A stretch of DNA of 64,000 nt, taken from Bacteroidales bacterium. GTDB taxonomy: Bacteria; Bacteroidota; Bacteroidia; Bacteroidales; UBA932. Shown one piece after another: positions 9,111 to 17,840 of the stretch (position 1 is the stretch's first letter; each line of letters begins with the position of its first letter). Where the stretch lies: positions 45,759 to 109,758 of the forward strand of contig JAFUDQ010000009.1 in assembly GCA_017459075.1 (NCBI GenBank), written 5' to 3'. The notes beneath the pieces were generated by a model. It had not been told where the DNA came from, made no database searches, and saw only the letters and a list, made by a program, of their open reading frames with translations. Position numbers and translations under genes: made by a program.

Positions 9111-10868
9111 ATGAAAAAGAATATACTTGCAATTCTTGCCATGGGAGCAATGCTCCTGGCATCCTGCGCAGACGAACTTGAAGTCGGCACAAAACTGTAC
9201 GAAGAAGAGTCAGAGGACTATACCTCCCTCAAAGTCTTCATCAACGAGCTTACATCGGACAATACGCATGTCACAGAGTATGATTCTACACCTCTGTTCG
9301 TTTCCGTTCCTGAAGATACAGCTTCCTTCTTCGTTAAATTAAATATGGTTTCTTCCAAGGATGTTGTTGTTAAGGCTACCCTTAGCGGCCTCCCAGAGGG
9401 AACATACAAATTCGACCGTGATCAGGTTACCATCAAGGCCGGTTCAAAGGTGTCTGAAGAAGATATCCGTGTAGTTCTTGTAGAGAACGATGTTCTCAGG
9501 AACTTCGATGAATATACAGACGCTACCATCAGCATTGATGTAGTAAGCGGCGAGGCTACCGTCGGAAAGACCATGAATACTTTCAAGTGGACTGTCCGCA
9601 ACCGTTATACCATTATCTACCTTGGCGACATCGAAGGCCTTGAAGACAAGCAGTACAAGGGTGGCGACGACTGGACTCCTTACAGCACATCCGCTTATCC
9701 GGAGCGTTTCTATGACGGCATCTATTCTTCTTATATTTATCTGACTGCAGACGCTGCCGCCACAGCTCCTACAATGTATATTGAGATGTACGGCAAGGCT
9801 CCTATCGATGGTATCGGCTTTGTTCCTTATGGCTCAAGCGCTACATACCTTACAAGATACTGGCCCGGTGAGGCTGAGTTCTATATCAGCGACAACGGTG
9901 AGCAGTGGACCAGTGTGGGCGTTATCCAGTTCAAGGAAGGAGAGGCTGCCACATGGCAGATTATCCGCTTCTACGAGCCTGTAACCGCCAAGTACATCGG
10001 CTGCAAGTTTAACAGGAACTTTGCAAGCTATTACTCAAGCGTTTACTTCTCTGAGGTTGGTATCTTCGGAGACCAGACCCTGAATACATTCGTCATCACT
10101 CCTGAAGAGCCTAATGTACGCGTTGGCAAGACTATCCAGCTCAGTGCTGCAAAACGTCCTGTAAATGCTCCTGAAGAGGTTAACTTCGTATGGTCATCTT
10201 CCGATTCTTCAGTTGCTACTGTAGACCAGGAAGGTAACGTTACAGGCGTTAGCGAGGGTGTCGCCCAAATTTCCGTATCTTCCAACGGCCTCACTTCAAG
10301 TGTCAATGTCCTTGTCCGTGCAGCTGGTGCCCAGGAATTCTTCGGCAACTATACTATGATGGCTCCGACCAGTTCAAGCGGCTCACCTACACAGAGGAAG
10401 ATTGAAATCCTTAAGGTTGACGATTCCCATGTAACATTCCGCTTCACTGATGATGCCCAGAAACGCGTTATCGATGGCAAGGATACATGGCTTATCGGTA
10501 CGCTTCCTTATGAGAAGATTGACGACGACCACCACCGCATTGTTTGGGAGGCAGGTACGATGTTCGCAACCGACTTCCTTACCGCAAGCGGCCTGAAGGC
10601 TCCTAAGGTATACGCATGTATGTATCGTGGTACCGGTACTTCTGCAACTTACCGCAGCATTGCCGACACTTCAGTTGACATCGACTTCTCTTACGATGAG
10701 GCTTCCGGCAAGTTCAAAGCCGCCTTCGGTGAAACCCATAACTGGACTTACACCGCATCCGGTATCGGTCTTGCTTACGACTACATCAACGCAAGCGGCC
10801 GTGAGTACACGAACCAGAGCTGGCTTGTCATGTGGGGAGGCGCCAACTTCTCAATGACTCAGGACTAG
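9111..10868 (+). CDS. Surface lipoprotein with DUF1735, F5/8 C-like and bacterial Ig-like domains
   Basis: The frame can open at 9099, but the ATG at 9111 gives a standard lipoprotein signal (MKKNILAILAMGAMLLASC, Cys19), so 9111 is preferred (585 aa). The apparent order is DUF1735 (about 30-165), a discoidin/F5-8 C-like domain (about 180-320), a Big_2 Ig-like domain (about 330-405, SSDSSVATVDQEGNVTGVSE) and a C-terminal domain of unknown type (about 415-585). It is probably a second glycan-binding surface protein. It is the last gene of the SusCD half of the locus and is followed by a hairpin. Confidence 0.8.
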   Translation: MKKNILAILAMGAMLLASCADELEVGTKLYEEESEDYTSLKVFINELTSDNTHVTEYDSTPLFVSVPEDTASFFVKLNMVSSKDVVVKATLSGLPEGTYKFDRDQVTIKAGSKVSEEDIRVVLVENDVLRNFDEYTDATISIDVVSGEATVGKTMNTFKWTVRNRYTIIYLGDIEGLEDKQYKGGDDWTPYSTSAYPERFYDGIYSSYIYLTADAAATAPTMYIEMYGKAPIDGIGFVPYGSSATYLTRYWPGEAEFYISDNGEQWTSVGVIQFKEGEAATWQIIRFYEPVTAKYIGCKFNRNFASYYSSVYFSEVGIFGDQTLNTFVITPEEPNVRVGKTIQLSAAKRPVNAPEEVNFVWSSSDSSVATVDQEGNVTGVSEGVAQISVSSNGLTSSVNVLVRAAGAQEFFGNYTMMAPTSSSGSPTQRKIEILKVDDSHVTFRFTDDAQKRVIDGKDTWLIGTLPYEKIDDDHHRIVWEAGTMFATDFLTASGLKAPKVYACMYRGTGTSATYRSIADTSVDIDFSYDEASGKFKAAFGETHNWTYTASGIGLAYDYINASGREYTNQSWLVMWGGANFSMTQD

Positions 10869-10889
10869 CCTGTAGGTTATTCTAATAAT

Positions 10890-10915
10890 GGAGCGGCTCC
10901 GCCTGGGGCCGCTCC
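10890..10915 (+). terminator. Hairpin between the SusCD genes and the nan genes
   Basis: GGAGCGGC (10890-10897) pairs perfectly with GCCGCTCC (10908-10915) across a 10-nt loop. TTT and then a run of A follow. It could be a partial terminator or an RNA-processing or stability element that sets different levels for the upstream and downstream genes. The U-tract is short, so full termination is doubtful. Confidence 0.6.
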
Positions 10916-10931
10916 TTTAAAAAAAATCGCA

Positions 10932-11849
10932 ATGGAAAAAATCATCGGACTTATAAACGCTCCGTTCACACCAATGAAACCGAACGGGGAAGTAAATCTT
11001 GAACCTGTCCCCGCCTATGCAGCAATGCTGGCAAAGAACGGGCTCAAAGGTGTATTCATCAACGGTTCTTCGGGTGAAGGCTATATGCTTACCAAGGAAG
11101 AGCGCATGGCCCTTGCAGAGGCCTGGATTGCCGCAGCTCCCAAGGATTTCAAAGTAATAGTTCATGTCGGCAGCTGCTGCCTTAAGGAATCAGCTGAACT
11201 TGCTGCACATGCTGCAAAGACTGGCGCTTGGGGCATCGGGGCAATGGCTCCGCCATTCCCTAAAATCGGCCGTATTGAAGAGCTTGTAAAATATTGTGAG
11301 ACTATCTGCGCCGCAGCTCCCGAACTCCCGTTCTATTACTATCATATTCCCGCATTCAACGGTGCCTTCCTGCCAATGACAGAGTTCCTGAAGGCTGTTG
11401 ACGGCCGTATCCCCAATTTTGCCGGAATAAAGTACACCTTCGAAAGCCTGTACGAGTACAATCAGTGCCGCCTTTACAAGGAAGGCAAATACGATATGCT
11501 CCATGGTCAGGACGAGACCTACCTCGCTTCCCTTGCACAGGGTGGAGCCCAGGGCGGAATCTGCGGTACTACCAATTATAACGGCAGGGTACAGGTCGCC
11601 ATCGGCGAGGCCTGGAAGGCCGGGGACCTTGAAAAGGCCCGCGAACTCCAGAACTACTCCCAGGAGGTTATCAATGTGATTTGCAATTTCCGCGGAAACA
11701 TCGTCGGCGGCAAACGCATCATGAAGCTCATCGGCCTTGACCTTGGCCCCAACAGGGTGCCGTTCCGCAATATGACGGACGAAGAGGAAGCTCAGCTTAA
11801 GAGCCAGCTGGAAGCTATAGATTTCTTTAACAGATGTAATCAGTTTTAG
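10932..11849 (+). CDS. nanA: N-acetylneuraminate lyase
   Basis: The 305-aa protein belongs to the DHDPS/NAL class I aldolases and splits N-acetylneuraminate into N-acetylmannosamine and pyruvate in the cytoplasm. The carboxylate-binding GSSGEGY motif lies at 45-51. The catalytic tyrosine is Tyr137 (FYYYHIP), and the Schiff-base lysine is Lys167 (FAGIKYT). The tyrosine context and the epimerase and transporter neighbours favour sialic acid lyase over dihydrodipicolinate synthase. The stop codon lies 2 bp before the epimerase gene. Confidence 0.9.
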   Translation: MEKIIGLINAPFTPMKPNGEVNLEPVPAYAAMLAKNGLKGVFINGSSGEGYMLTKEERMALAEAWIAAAPKDFKVIVHVGSCCLKESAELAAHAAKTGAWGIGAMAPPFPKIGRIEELVKYCETICAAAPELPFYYYHIPAFNGAFLPMTEFLKAVDGRIPNFAGIKYTFESLYEYNQCRLYKEGKYDMLHGQDETYLASLAQGGAQGGICGTTNYNGRVQVAIGEAWKAGDLEKARELQNYSQEVINVICNFRGNIVGGKRIMKLIGLDLGPNRVPFRNMTDEEEAQLKSQLEAIDFFNRCNQF

Positions 11850-11851
11850 CC

Positions 11852-13069
11852 ATGACAATAGAGCAGGAATTGTTTCTCAGGGATTGTCGTGAGAAAGTGT
11901 CTCATGACTTTGTGCTTAACATCCTTCCTTTCTGGCTTGAGCACGGCCTGGACAAGGTAAACGGAGGTATCTACACCTGCCTTGACAGGGATGGCAAACT
12001 TATGGACAGCACCAAGAGTGTGTGGTTCCAGGGCCGATGGGGCTATATCGCCTCTTTGGCAGCCATCAAAATGAATAATCCGTATAAGAGAAAATGCCTT
12101 GAAGCGGCAGCATCGGCATTAAAATTCATTGAAGACCATTGTTTTGATACCGATGGCCATATGTTTTTCTCTGTTACCGCAGAGGGAAAGCCTGTGCAGA
12201 AGCGCCGTTATGTGTTCTCTGAATGCTTCGCTGCAATGGCGATGGCTGAGTACAGCCTGGCCACAGGGGACAAGGAGTATGCTGCAAAAGCGCTGGAGCT
12301 TTTCAAAAGGATTCAGCACATGCTGGAAGAGCCCGGTTTCCTGGCTCCGAAATTCAATTTCGAGGCCCGCGGACACTCCATAACAATGATGCTTATCAAT
12401 GTTGCAAACGTTATCAAGCAGGTTTGTGACGATCCTGTCCTGGACCGGCAGATAGACAAGTCCCTGTACGAGCTTAAGACCTATTTCATGAAGCCGGAAT
12501 TCCATACCGTACTGGAGATGGTAGGTCCTGACGGAGAGTTTATAGATACCCTTGCAGGCCGTACCATCAACCCCGGACATTGCATGGAGACAGGCTGGTT
12601 CATCCTGGATATAGCCAAGAACCGCGGCTGGGACAAGGAGCTTGTGGAAATGGGTACCACCATCATTGACTGGGCCTGGGAATGGGGCTGGGACCAGGAA
12701 TATGAGGGCATGATCAATTTCAAGGACTGCCGCAACTTCCCCAACCAGGATTACTCCCAGGATATGAAGTTCTGGTGGCCGCAGTGCGAGACCATCCTTG
12801 CCGGACTGTATGCTTATGAGGCAACCGGTGATAGCAAGTATCTGGATATGCATGAAAAGGCCTTCAATTATGCCTACAAGTACTTTGCGGACGACCCTAA
12901 CTACGGAGAGTGGTTCGGCTACCTGCATCGCGACGGCTCTGTTGCACAGCCTGCCAAGGGCAACCTTTTCAAAGGCCCCTTCCACATTCCAAGAATGATG
13001 CTCAAGGCCCGCGACCTTTACAAAGAGATACTGCCTACCTTGTCTGAATGGGAAGAAGAATTGTATTAA
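11852..13069 (+). CDS. N-acylglucosamine 2-epimerase (AGE family)
   Basis: The 405-aa protein is an (alpha/alpha)6-barrel epimerase, predicted to convert N-acetylmannosamine from the lyase to N-acetylglucosamine. Family signatures visible are NPGHCMETGW (about residue 235 onward), MKFWWPQCE and GPFHIPRMM near the C terminus. The histidines in NPGH and FHIP correspond to the usual catalytic pair. Bacteroidales commonly use this type of epimerase in place of the proteobacterial NanE/NanK route. The gene is tightly packed: 2 bp after nanA, with its end overlapping the next gene by 22 bp. Confidence 0.9.
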   Translation: MTIEQELFLRDCREKVSHDFVLNILPFWLEHGLDKVNGGIYTCLDRDGKLMDSTKSVWFQGRWGYIASLAAIKMNNPYKRKCLEAAASALKFIEDHCFDTDGHMFFSVTAEGKPVQKRRYVFSECFAAMAMAEYSLATGDKEYAAKALELFKRIQHMLEEPGFLAPKFNFEARGHSITMMLINVANVIKQVCDDPVLDRQIDKSLYELKTYFMKPEFHTVLEMVGPDGEFIDTLAGRTINPGHCMETGWFILDIAKNRGWDKELVEMGTTIIDWAWEWGWDQEYEGMINFKDCRNFPNQDYSQDMKFWWPQCETILAGLYAYEATGDSKYLDMHEKAFNYAYKYFADDPNYGEWFGYLHRDGSVAQPAKGNLFKGPFHIPRMMLKARDLYKEILPTLSEWEEELY

Positions 13070-14073
13070 TGGCTGCGCTTCTGTGCGCCATTGCCTGTAA
13101 TAAAAGCGAAATGAAAGTTAACGAACTGATACAAATTCCTGATGCTGCATATGCAAAAGGCGTTTCTGCGCCTTTCTGCGGTATGATTGGCGATGCCCTT
13201 GTGGTTGCCGGCGGTGCCAACTTTCCTGATAAACCTTTGTTGGAAGGTGGTGCAAAGCGGGTTTATGCCGATATCTGGTGTTATGCCGATGCTGCCTGGA
13301 CCCATGCCGGCGTGCTTCCGGATTCAACCGCCTACGGTGCCACTTTTGCCTTTGATGGCAAACTGCTTTTTGCCGGAGGAAACGTTAACGGAAAGACCAC
13401 GGACAAAGTTTATTCCGTTTCCTTGAATGACGGAATAGCATCCGTTACTGACTTCGCTTCCTTGCCTGAGCCGATGGAGCAGGCTGGCTGGGCCCAGGAC
13501 TGGAGCCGTATGATAATAGGCGGCGGGGTTGGTACGAAAAACATTTATTGTTTTGATGCCGCTTCGGGCCAGTGGCAGAAGTTCGCAGAATTGCCTGAGC
13601 CCCTTGTACAGCCGGTTTTCTATCTTACCGGCGGCAAGCTGTATGTTTGGGGAGGCTTTAATCCGGAGACCCTTGAAGTATCTGATAAAGGACTTTGCTA
13701 TGCCGATGGTGCATGGACGGAGGCTCCTGGAATTCCTGACGGAGGCACTTTTACCGGTGCAACCGGCGCCGTCCTTCCGGACGGCCGCCTTGCCGTAATT
13801 GGCGGAGTGAACCGCGAGATTTTCGCGCGTGCCCTCCACAACACCCCGGAGGACAGGATTCCTTATCTTTCAAAAGAGCCTCAGGAATACAGGTTTCGTA
13901 AAGATGTTTACGTGTTTGACGCATCCTCCGGCTGGTCGCTTGCAGCTACTGCCGATGTGTGCGCCCTTGCCGGTCCTGGCATTGCTGCGGCTGGTGAAAA
14001 CGCCCTTTACGTAGCCGGAGGCGAGCTTAAGCCCGGAGTCCGCAGCCCCCGCATTTTTAAAATTGAATGGTAA
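13048..14073 (+). CDS. Kelch-type N-acetylneuraminate mutarotase-like lipoprotein (NanM/YjhT family)
   Basis: The 341-aa protein shows six kelch-like blades marked by repeated GG turns (VVAGGANF, LFAGGNVN, MIIGGGVG, YVWGGFN, AVIGGVN, YVAGGELK). NanM-type propellers speed the alpha/beta interconversion of free sialic acid outside the cytoplasm. The start at 13048 gives a basic n-region and lipobox (MGRRIVLMAALLCAIAC, Cys17). The alternative ATG at 13069, overlapping the epimerase stop as TAATG, would lose the positive charges. The protein is predicted to be membrane-anchored, whereas E. coli NanM is a soluble periplasmic protein. Confidence 0.78.
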   Translation: MGRRIVLMAALLCAIACNKSEMKVNELIQIPDAAYAKGVSAPFCGMIGDALVVAGGANFPDKPLLEGGAKRVYADIWCYADAAWTHAGVLPDSTAYGATFAFDGKLLFAGGNVNGKTTDKVYSVSLNDGIASVTDFASLPEPMEQAGWAQDWSRMIIGGGVGTKNIYCFDAASGQWQKFAELPEPLVQPVFYLTGGKLYVWGGFNPETLEVSDKGLCYADGAWTEAPGIPDGGTFTGATGAVLPDGRLAVIGGVNREIFARALHNTPEDRIPYLSKEPQEYRFRKDVYVFDASSGWSLAATADVCALAGPGIAAAGENALYVAGGELKPGVRSPRIFKIEW

Positions 14074-15320
14074 CCCATATGAAAGGAAAACTTCAAAAAT
14101 ATTACCCCTGGCTTGTCGTAGCCATGCTTTGGGTTGTAGCCCTGCTTAACTACATGGACAGGCAGATGCTTTCCACAATGCAGGGAGCGATGGCCCAGGA
14201 TATCAAGGAGCTTGAACTGGCCCAGAATTTTGGCCGCCTGATGGCTATTTTCCTCTGGATTTATGCGATTGTAAGCCCCTTCGCCGGAACAGTCGCAGAC
14301 AGGGTCAGCCGCAAGTGGCTGATTGTGGGCTCGTTGGCTGTGTGGTCTACCGTAACCCTTCTCATGGGGCACTGCACCACCTTCAACCAGCTTTACTGGC
14401 TGCGAGCCCTCATGGGCGTGAGCGAGGCTCTGTATATTCCTTCCAGCCTTTCCCTTATTGCCGATTATCATACCGGCAAGGCCAGGTCTCTGGCTGTGGG
14501 AATACACATGACGGGCCTTTATCTTGGCCAGGCTATCGGCGGATTCGGAGCAAGTTTTGCCCAGAACCTCAGCTGGCAGGAGACCTTCCACTGGTTCGGT
14601 CTTGTGGGTGTGCTGTATGCGGTTGTACTCATGGTTTGCCTTCGCGACAAGCGTTCAGAGCCCCAGCCTTTGGCTGAGTCCAATCTGGCAAAACCGGCAA
14701 AGGAGTCTGTATTCAAGTCGTTTGCGCTTATTTTTACCAATATCGCATTCTGGGCTATACTGTTCTTCTTCGCCTCGTCTTCACTTCCGGGCTGGGCAAC
14801 AAAGAACTGGCTTCCTACCCTGTTCTCTGACAGTCTTGGAATAGACATGACAAAGGCCGGACCTATGGCAACCATCGTCATAGCGGCAGCCTCTTTCGTG
14901 GGTGTGTTCATCGGCGGTATCCTGTCTGACAAATGGGTCAAGAAGAATCTTAAAGGACGCGTTTATACAAGCGCCATCGGCCTTAGTATGATGGTGCCCG
15001 CCCTTGTCCTGATTGGCCTTGGCAAGGGCAGCGTTGCTGCAATTTCCGCCGGAGTGCTCTTCGGAATAGGTTACGGTATGTTCGATACCAATAATATGCC
15101 TATCCTCTGCCAGTTCGTTCCTGCGCGCCAGAGGGCTACGGCTTATGGCTTCATGAATACCATAGGCGTGGCGATGGGTGCCGTTTGTACAATGGTTCTG
15201 GGCAGCATGAAGGACAGCGGCCATCTTGGCCTTGCCTTCGCCCTTCTTGGCCTTGTTACGGCCCTGGCTCTCATAGTTCAGCTGACTGTTCTCCGCCCTA
15301 CAACTGACGACAAGCAGTAG
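14067..15320 (+). CDS. nanT: MFS transporter, probable sialic acid importer
   Basis: The 417-aa protein has about 12 transmembrane segments. It carries the major facilitator loop signature between TM2 and TM3 (AGTVADRVSRKW) and an early NYMDRQML motif typical of the anion:cation symporter/sialate group. It overlaps the mutarotase gene by 7 bp. An internal ATG at 14079 (MKGKLQKYYPW) is an equally likely start. Its place directly after lyase, epimerase and mutarotase genes makes N-acetylneuraminate the best substrate guess, but substrate specificity cannot be read from the sequence. Confidence 0.8.
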   Translation: MVTHMKGKLQKYYPWLVVAMLWVVALLNYMDRQMLSTMQGAMAQDIKELELAQNFGRLMAIFLWIYAIVSPFAGTVADRVSRKWLIVGSLAVWSTVTLLMGHCTTFNQLYWLRALMGVSEALYIPSSLSLIADYHTGKARSLAVGIHMTGLYLGQAIGGFGASFAQNLSWQETFHWFGLVGVLYAVVLMVCLRDKRSEPQPLAESNLAKPAKESVFKSFALIFTNIAFWAILFFFASSSLPGWATKNWLPTLFSDSLGIDMTKAGPMATIVIAAASFVGVFIGGILSDKWVKKNLKGRVYTSAIGLSMMVPALVLIGLGKGSVAAISAGVLFGIGYGMFDTNNMPILCQFVPARQRATAYGFMNTIGVAMGAVCTMVLGSMKDSGHLGLAFALLGLVTALALIVQLTVLRPTTDDKQ

Positions 15321-15339
15321 ATTCTGAAATACATTTTGT

Positions 15340-15406
15340 GATTCTTCACTTCTTTCATGTGACTCTGAACGAAATTCATGTCATTCTGAACGAAGTGAAG
15401 AATCTC
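15340..15406. repeat. Intergenic hairpin repeat with a 21-nt near-duplicate
   Basis: GTCATTCTGAACGAAG then TGAAGAATCT (15380-15405) is one repeat copy with an ATTCT/AGAAT stem. A diverged partial unit lies 21 nt upstream (15359-15379). Confidence 0.8.
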
Positions 15407-15426
15407 TTTTTTCCTCTGCAATTACT

Positions 15427-15457
15427 TTTGATATAAGAACAAAAAATTATATATTTG
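15427..15457 (+). promoter_or_regulatory. Bacteroidota-type promoter for recJ
   Basis: TTTG (15427-15430), a 19-base gap and TATATTTG (15450-15457) match the consensus exactly. The transcript would start only a few bases before the ATG at 15464, so the mRNA is nearly leaderless. The upstream TTG codon at 15455 lies inside the -7 element and is unlikely to be the start. Confidence 0.72.
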
Positions 15458-15463
15458 CAAACT

Positions 15464-17203
15464 ATGGAAAAAGCAGCAGCAAGGAAATGGATAGTCAGGG
15501 AGCCTTCGGACGCGGAGGCCGTAAGCCGGCTCTCGGCAGAGCTGGGCATTGACCCTGTGCTCTCCTCCCTCCTTGTCCAGCGCGGAGTTGAGACCTTTGA
15601 AGAGGCCCGCGCCTTTTTCCGTCCGGACCTTTCATCCCTTCATGATCCCTTCCTGATGAAGGACATGGACAAGGCTGTAGCCCGCCTTCGCAAAGCCGTT
15701 ATTTCAGGAGAAAAAATCCTGGTTTACGGAGACTATGACGTGGACGGAACCACTGCCGTAGCCCTTGTCTATTCCTTCCTCCGCCGTTTCACTTCAAGGG
15801 TAGACTTCTACATCCCTGACCGTTATGACGAGGGTTACGGCGTCTCCCGCAAGGGCATCGAGTGGGCCTCAGAAAACGGATTCAAGCTAATCATTACCCT
15901 GGACTGCGGCATCAAGGCCATAGAGAAGGTTGAATATGCTGCATCCAAGGGCATCGATGTAGTCATCTGCGACCATCATCTTCCGGAGGAAGGCCTTCCG
16001 GCCGCCGTAGCAGTGCTTGACCCGAAGAGGGAAGACTGCCACTATCCTTTCGATGATTTATGCGGATGCGGCGTCGGCTTCAAGCTGGTCCAGGCTTATG
16101 CACAGACAGAGGGAATCGCCTTTGAAGAGTTGCTACCGCTGCTTGACCTGCTGGTTGTAAGTATTGCATCGGACCTTGTATCCGTCCGCGGAGAGAACAG
16201 GGTGCTGGCCCACTTCGGCCTTAAACGGCTCAATGAACAGCCCCGCAAGGGCCTTCAGGCCATCATCAACCTGTCGAACCTGGAGAGCAGCCATGTCACA
16301 ATAGACGATATCGTCTTTAAAATCGGCCCCAGAATCAATGCTGCCGGCCGTATAGAGAGCGGCCGCCTGGCAGTGGAACTTCTGACGGCTCAGGACGATG
16401 CTGAGGCTGCGCGCATCGCTTCGCAGATAAATGACAATAATAACGAGCGAAAGAGTATAGACCGCGAGATTACCAGGGAGGCTATTGAAATGGTAATGAC
16501 CGGGAACTGCGTTTCGTCAGAGAATGCCACCATCGTTTACAACCCTTCATGGAACAAGGGAGTTGTGGGTATCGTGGCTTCCCGCCTTGTAGAGGCCTTC
16601 TACAAGCCTACCTTCGTGCTTACCAAATCCAACGGCTTTGTGACCGGTTCCGCCCGCAGCGTACGCGGCTTTGACCTTTATGATTCGATTGAGTCCCAGG
16701 CAGACCTTCTGGAAAACTTCGGCGGCCATATTTACGCTGCCGGACTTACGATGAAAGAGGAGAACCTGCCGGAGTTCGCCCGCCGTATTGACGAGTATGT
16801 TGCAGCCCATCTAAGCAAGGAAATGTCCACTCCCGTGGTTGAGGTGGATTCAGTCCTGGACTTCTCTCATATCACTCCCAAGTTCTTCAGGATTCTGAAG
16901 CAGTTCCAGCCCTTCGGCCCCGGCAACAGCGCTCCTGTTTTCCTGACGGAGAATGTGTATGACGACGGTAACGGGCGCAAGGTTGGTCCCGCAGCCCAGC
17001 ATCTTAAGCTGGAGCTTATCCAGGAGTCGCAGCCTTATCACCAGATTGGTGCCATTGGCTTTAATATGTCAGAGTATTTTGACCATATCAAGGCCGGCAA
17101 TCCCTTCGATATCTGCTATTCAATTGTGGAGAATTACTATCGCGGCAACTCTACCATCCAGCTCCGCATCAAAGATATCCGCGAGCGGGAGGATGTTATC
17201 TGA
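15464..17203 (+). CDS. recJ: Single-stranded-DNA-specific exonuclease RecJ
   Basis: The 579-aa enzyme degrades single-stranded DNA 5' to 3' in recombination and mismatch repair. DHH-family motifs are clear: YGDYDVDGTTA (about 88-98), the DHH motif in VICDHHLPEEG (about residue 172), and the DHHA1/OB part with GGHIYAAGLT and FQPFGPGNSAPVF. The ATG at 15464 was chosen because the promoter -7 element covers the upstream TTG. Its 3' end overlaps the convergent aroK gene by 8 bp, so no terminator fits between them. Confidence 0.94.
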   Translation: MEKAAARKWIVREPSDAEAVSRLSAELGIDPVLSSLLVQRGVETFEEARAFFRPDLSSLHDPFLMKDMDKAVARLRKAVISGEKILVYGDYDVDGTTAVALVYSFLRRFTSRVDFYIPDRYDEGYGVSRKGIEWASENGFKLIITLDCGIKAIEKVEYAASKGIDVVICDHHLPEEGLPAAVAVLDPKREDCHYPFDDLCGCGVGFKLVQAYAQTEGIAFEELLPLLDLLVVSIASDLVSVRGENRVLAHFGLKRLNEQPRKGLQAIINLSNLESSHVTIDDIVFKIGPRINAAGRIESGRLAVELLTAQDDAEAARIASQINDNNNERKSIDREITREAIEMVMTGNCVSSENATIVYNPSWNKGVVGIVASRLVEAFYKPTFVLTKSNGFVTGSARSVRGFDLYDSIESQADLLENFGGHIYAAGLTMKEENLPEFARRIDEYVAAHLSKEMSTPVVEVDSVLDFSHITPKFFRILKQFQPFGPGNSAPVFLTENVYDDGNGRKVGPAAQHLKLELIQESQPYHQIGAIGFNMSEYFDHIKAGNPFDICYSIVENYYRGNSTIQLRIKDIREREDVI

Positions 17204-17840
17204 CCTCTTTTGCGGCGGCCTGGTAGTTGGCCTTGCGGGTTTCATAAAGATTTTTCAAGAGCTCTGTGAGCTCTTTTTTTGTTTTTGCCGATGCCAGCAG
17301 TGGTCTTGAGTCGATGGCGCCTTGTTCCCACAGTCGTTCTGCTATTACCTCTATCGGCGTATCCAGCCAGATGCAGTAGCTGTTTTTCTTCACCAGTTCC
17401 AGATTCTCTGGATCCTCCAGTGTGCCACCTCCAAGAGCAAGGAAAGAGATGTCTCGACTTCGCTCGACATGACAGGAAGAATGCTCGACATGACAGGAAG
17501 AATGTTCGACCGTACCCTTTTCTGCCATTTCTACCGGGTTATTTTTTGTCATTTCTACCGGGTTATTTTTTGTCATTTCGACCGAAGTCCGATAGGACGG
17601 AGTGGAGAAATCTCCTTCCAGAATATCCATTAGGCATTCTTTTTCAAGGGAACGAAAGGCAGCTTCCCCGTCTTCCGCGAAGATGCGTGCGACGGCCTTG
17701 CCGGCGCGGCGCTCCACCTCTGCGTCCAAATCTATCCACCGGGCAGGCTGGCCGGAAGCAGAAAGCTGCGCTGCAAGCTCCCTCGCAGCCCAGCTCTTCC
17801 CGCTTCCCGGCATCCCCGCTATGGTTATAATCCTTTTCAA
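17196..17840 (-). CDS. aroK: Shikimate kinase with an in-frame repeat insertion
   Basis: The enzyme phosphorylates shikimate with ATP in aromatic amino acid synthesis. It shows a P-loop (GMPGSGKS, 9-16), the FRSLEKE segment with Arg63, the shikimate-binding glycine motif ALGGGT (about 135-140) and a lid-like region near IDSRPLL. The 214-aa length exceeds the usual 165-175. The excess (about residues 77-132) is made of repeat DNA translated as VEMTKNNP, HVEHSSC and VERSRDIS segments, placed between two conserved regions. It overlaps the upstream topoisomerase gene by 4 bp. Whether the enlarged enzyme is active is unknown. Confidence 0.85.
   Translation of the reverse strand: MKRIITIAGMPGSGKSWAARELAAQLSASGQPARWIDLDAEVERRAGKAVARIFAEDGEAAFRSLEKECLMDILEGDFSTPSYRTSVEMTKNNPVEMTKNNPVEMAEKGTVEHSSCHVEHSSCHVERSRDISFLALGGGTLEDPENLELVKKNSYCIWLDTPIEVIAERLWEQGAIDSRPLLASAKTKKELTELLKNLYETRKANYQAAAKEVR
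17448..17613. repeat. Composite hairpin-repeat array inside aroK
   Basis: The array contains a copy with a GATGTC/GACATG arm, 21-nt units (CTCGACATGACAGGAAGAATG type), two 24-nt units around GTCATTTCTACCGGGTTA, and a terminal GTCATTTC...GAAATCT hairpin. The loop of that hairpin holds a smaller GTCC/GGAC hairpin. All units preserve the aroK reading frame. Confidence 0.85.

Noticed and set aside
12119-12985. Minus-strand frame of 288 aa
   Set aside because: Antisense to the epimerase gene, with composition typical of a shadow frame.
15455-15463. TTG start for recJ
   Set aside because: The codon lies inside the TATATTTG promoter element, and the ATG at 15464 is in frame.
17196-17840. aroK as a pseudogene because of its repeats
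   Set aside because: The frame is intact, and the P-loop and GGG motifs are present on both sides of the insert.
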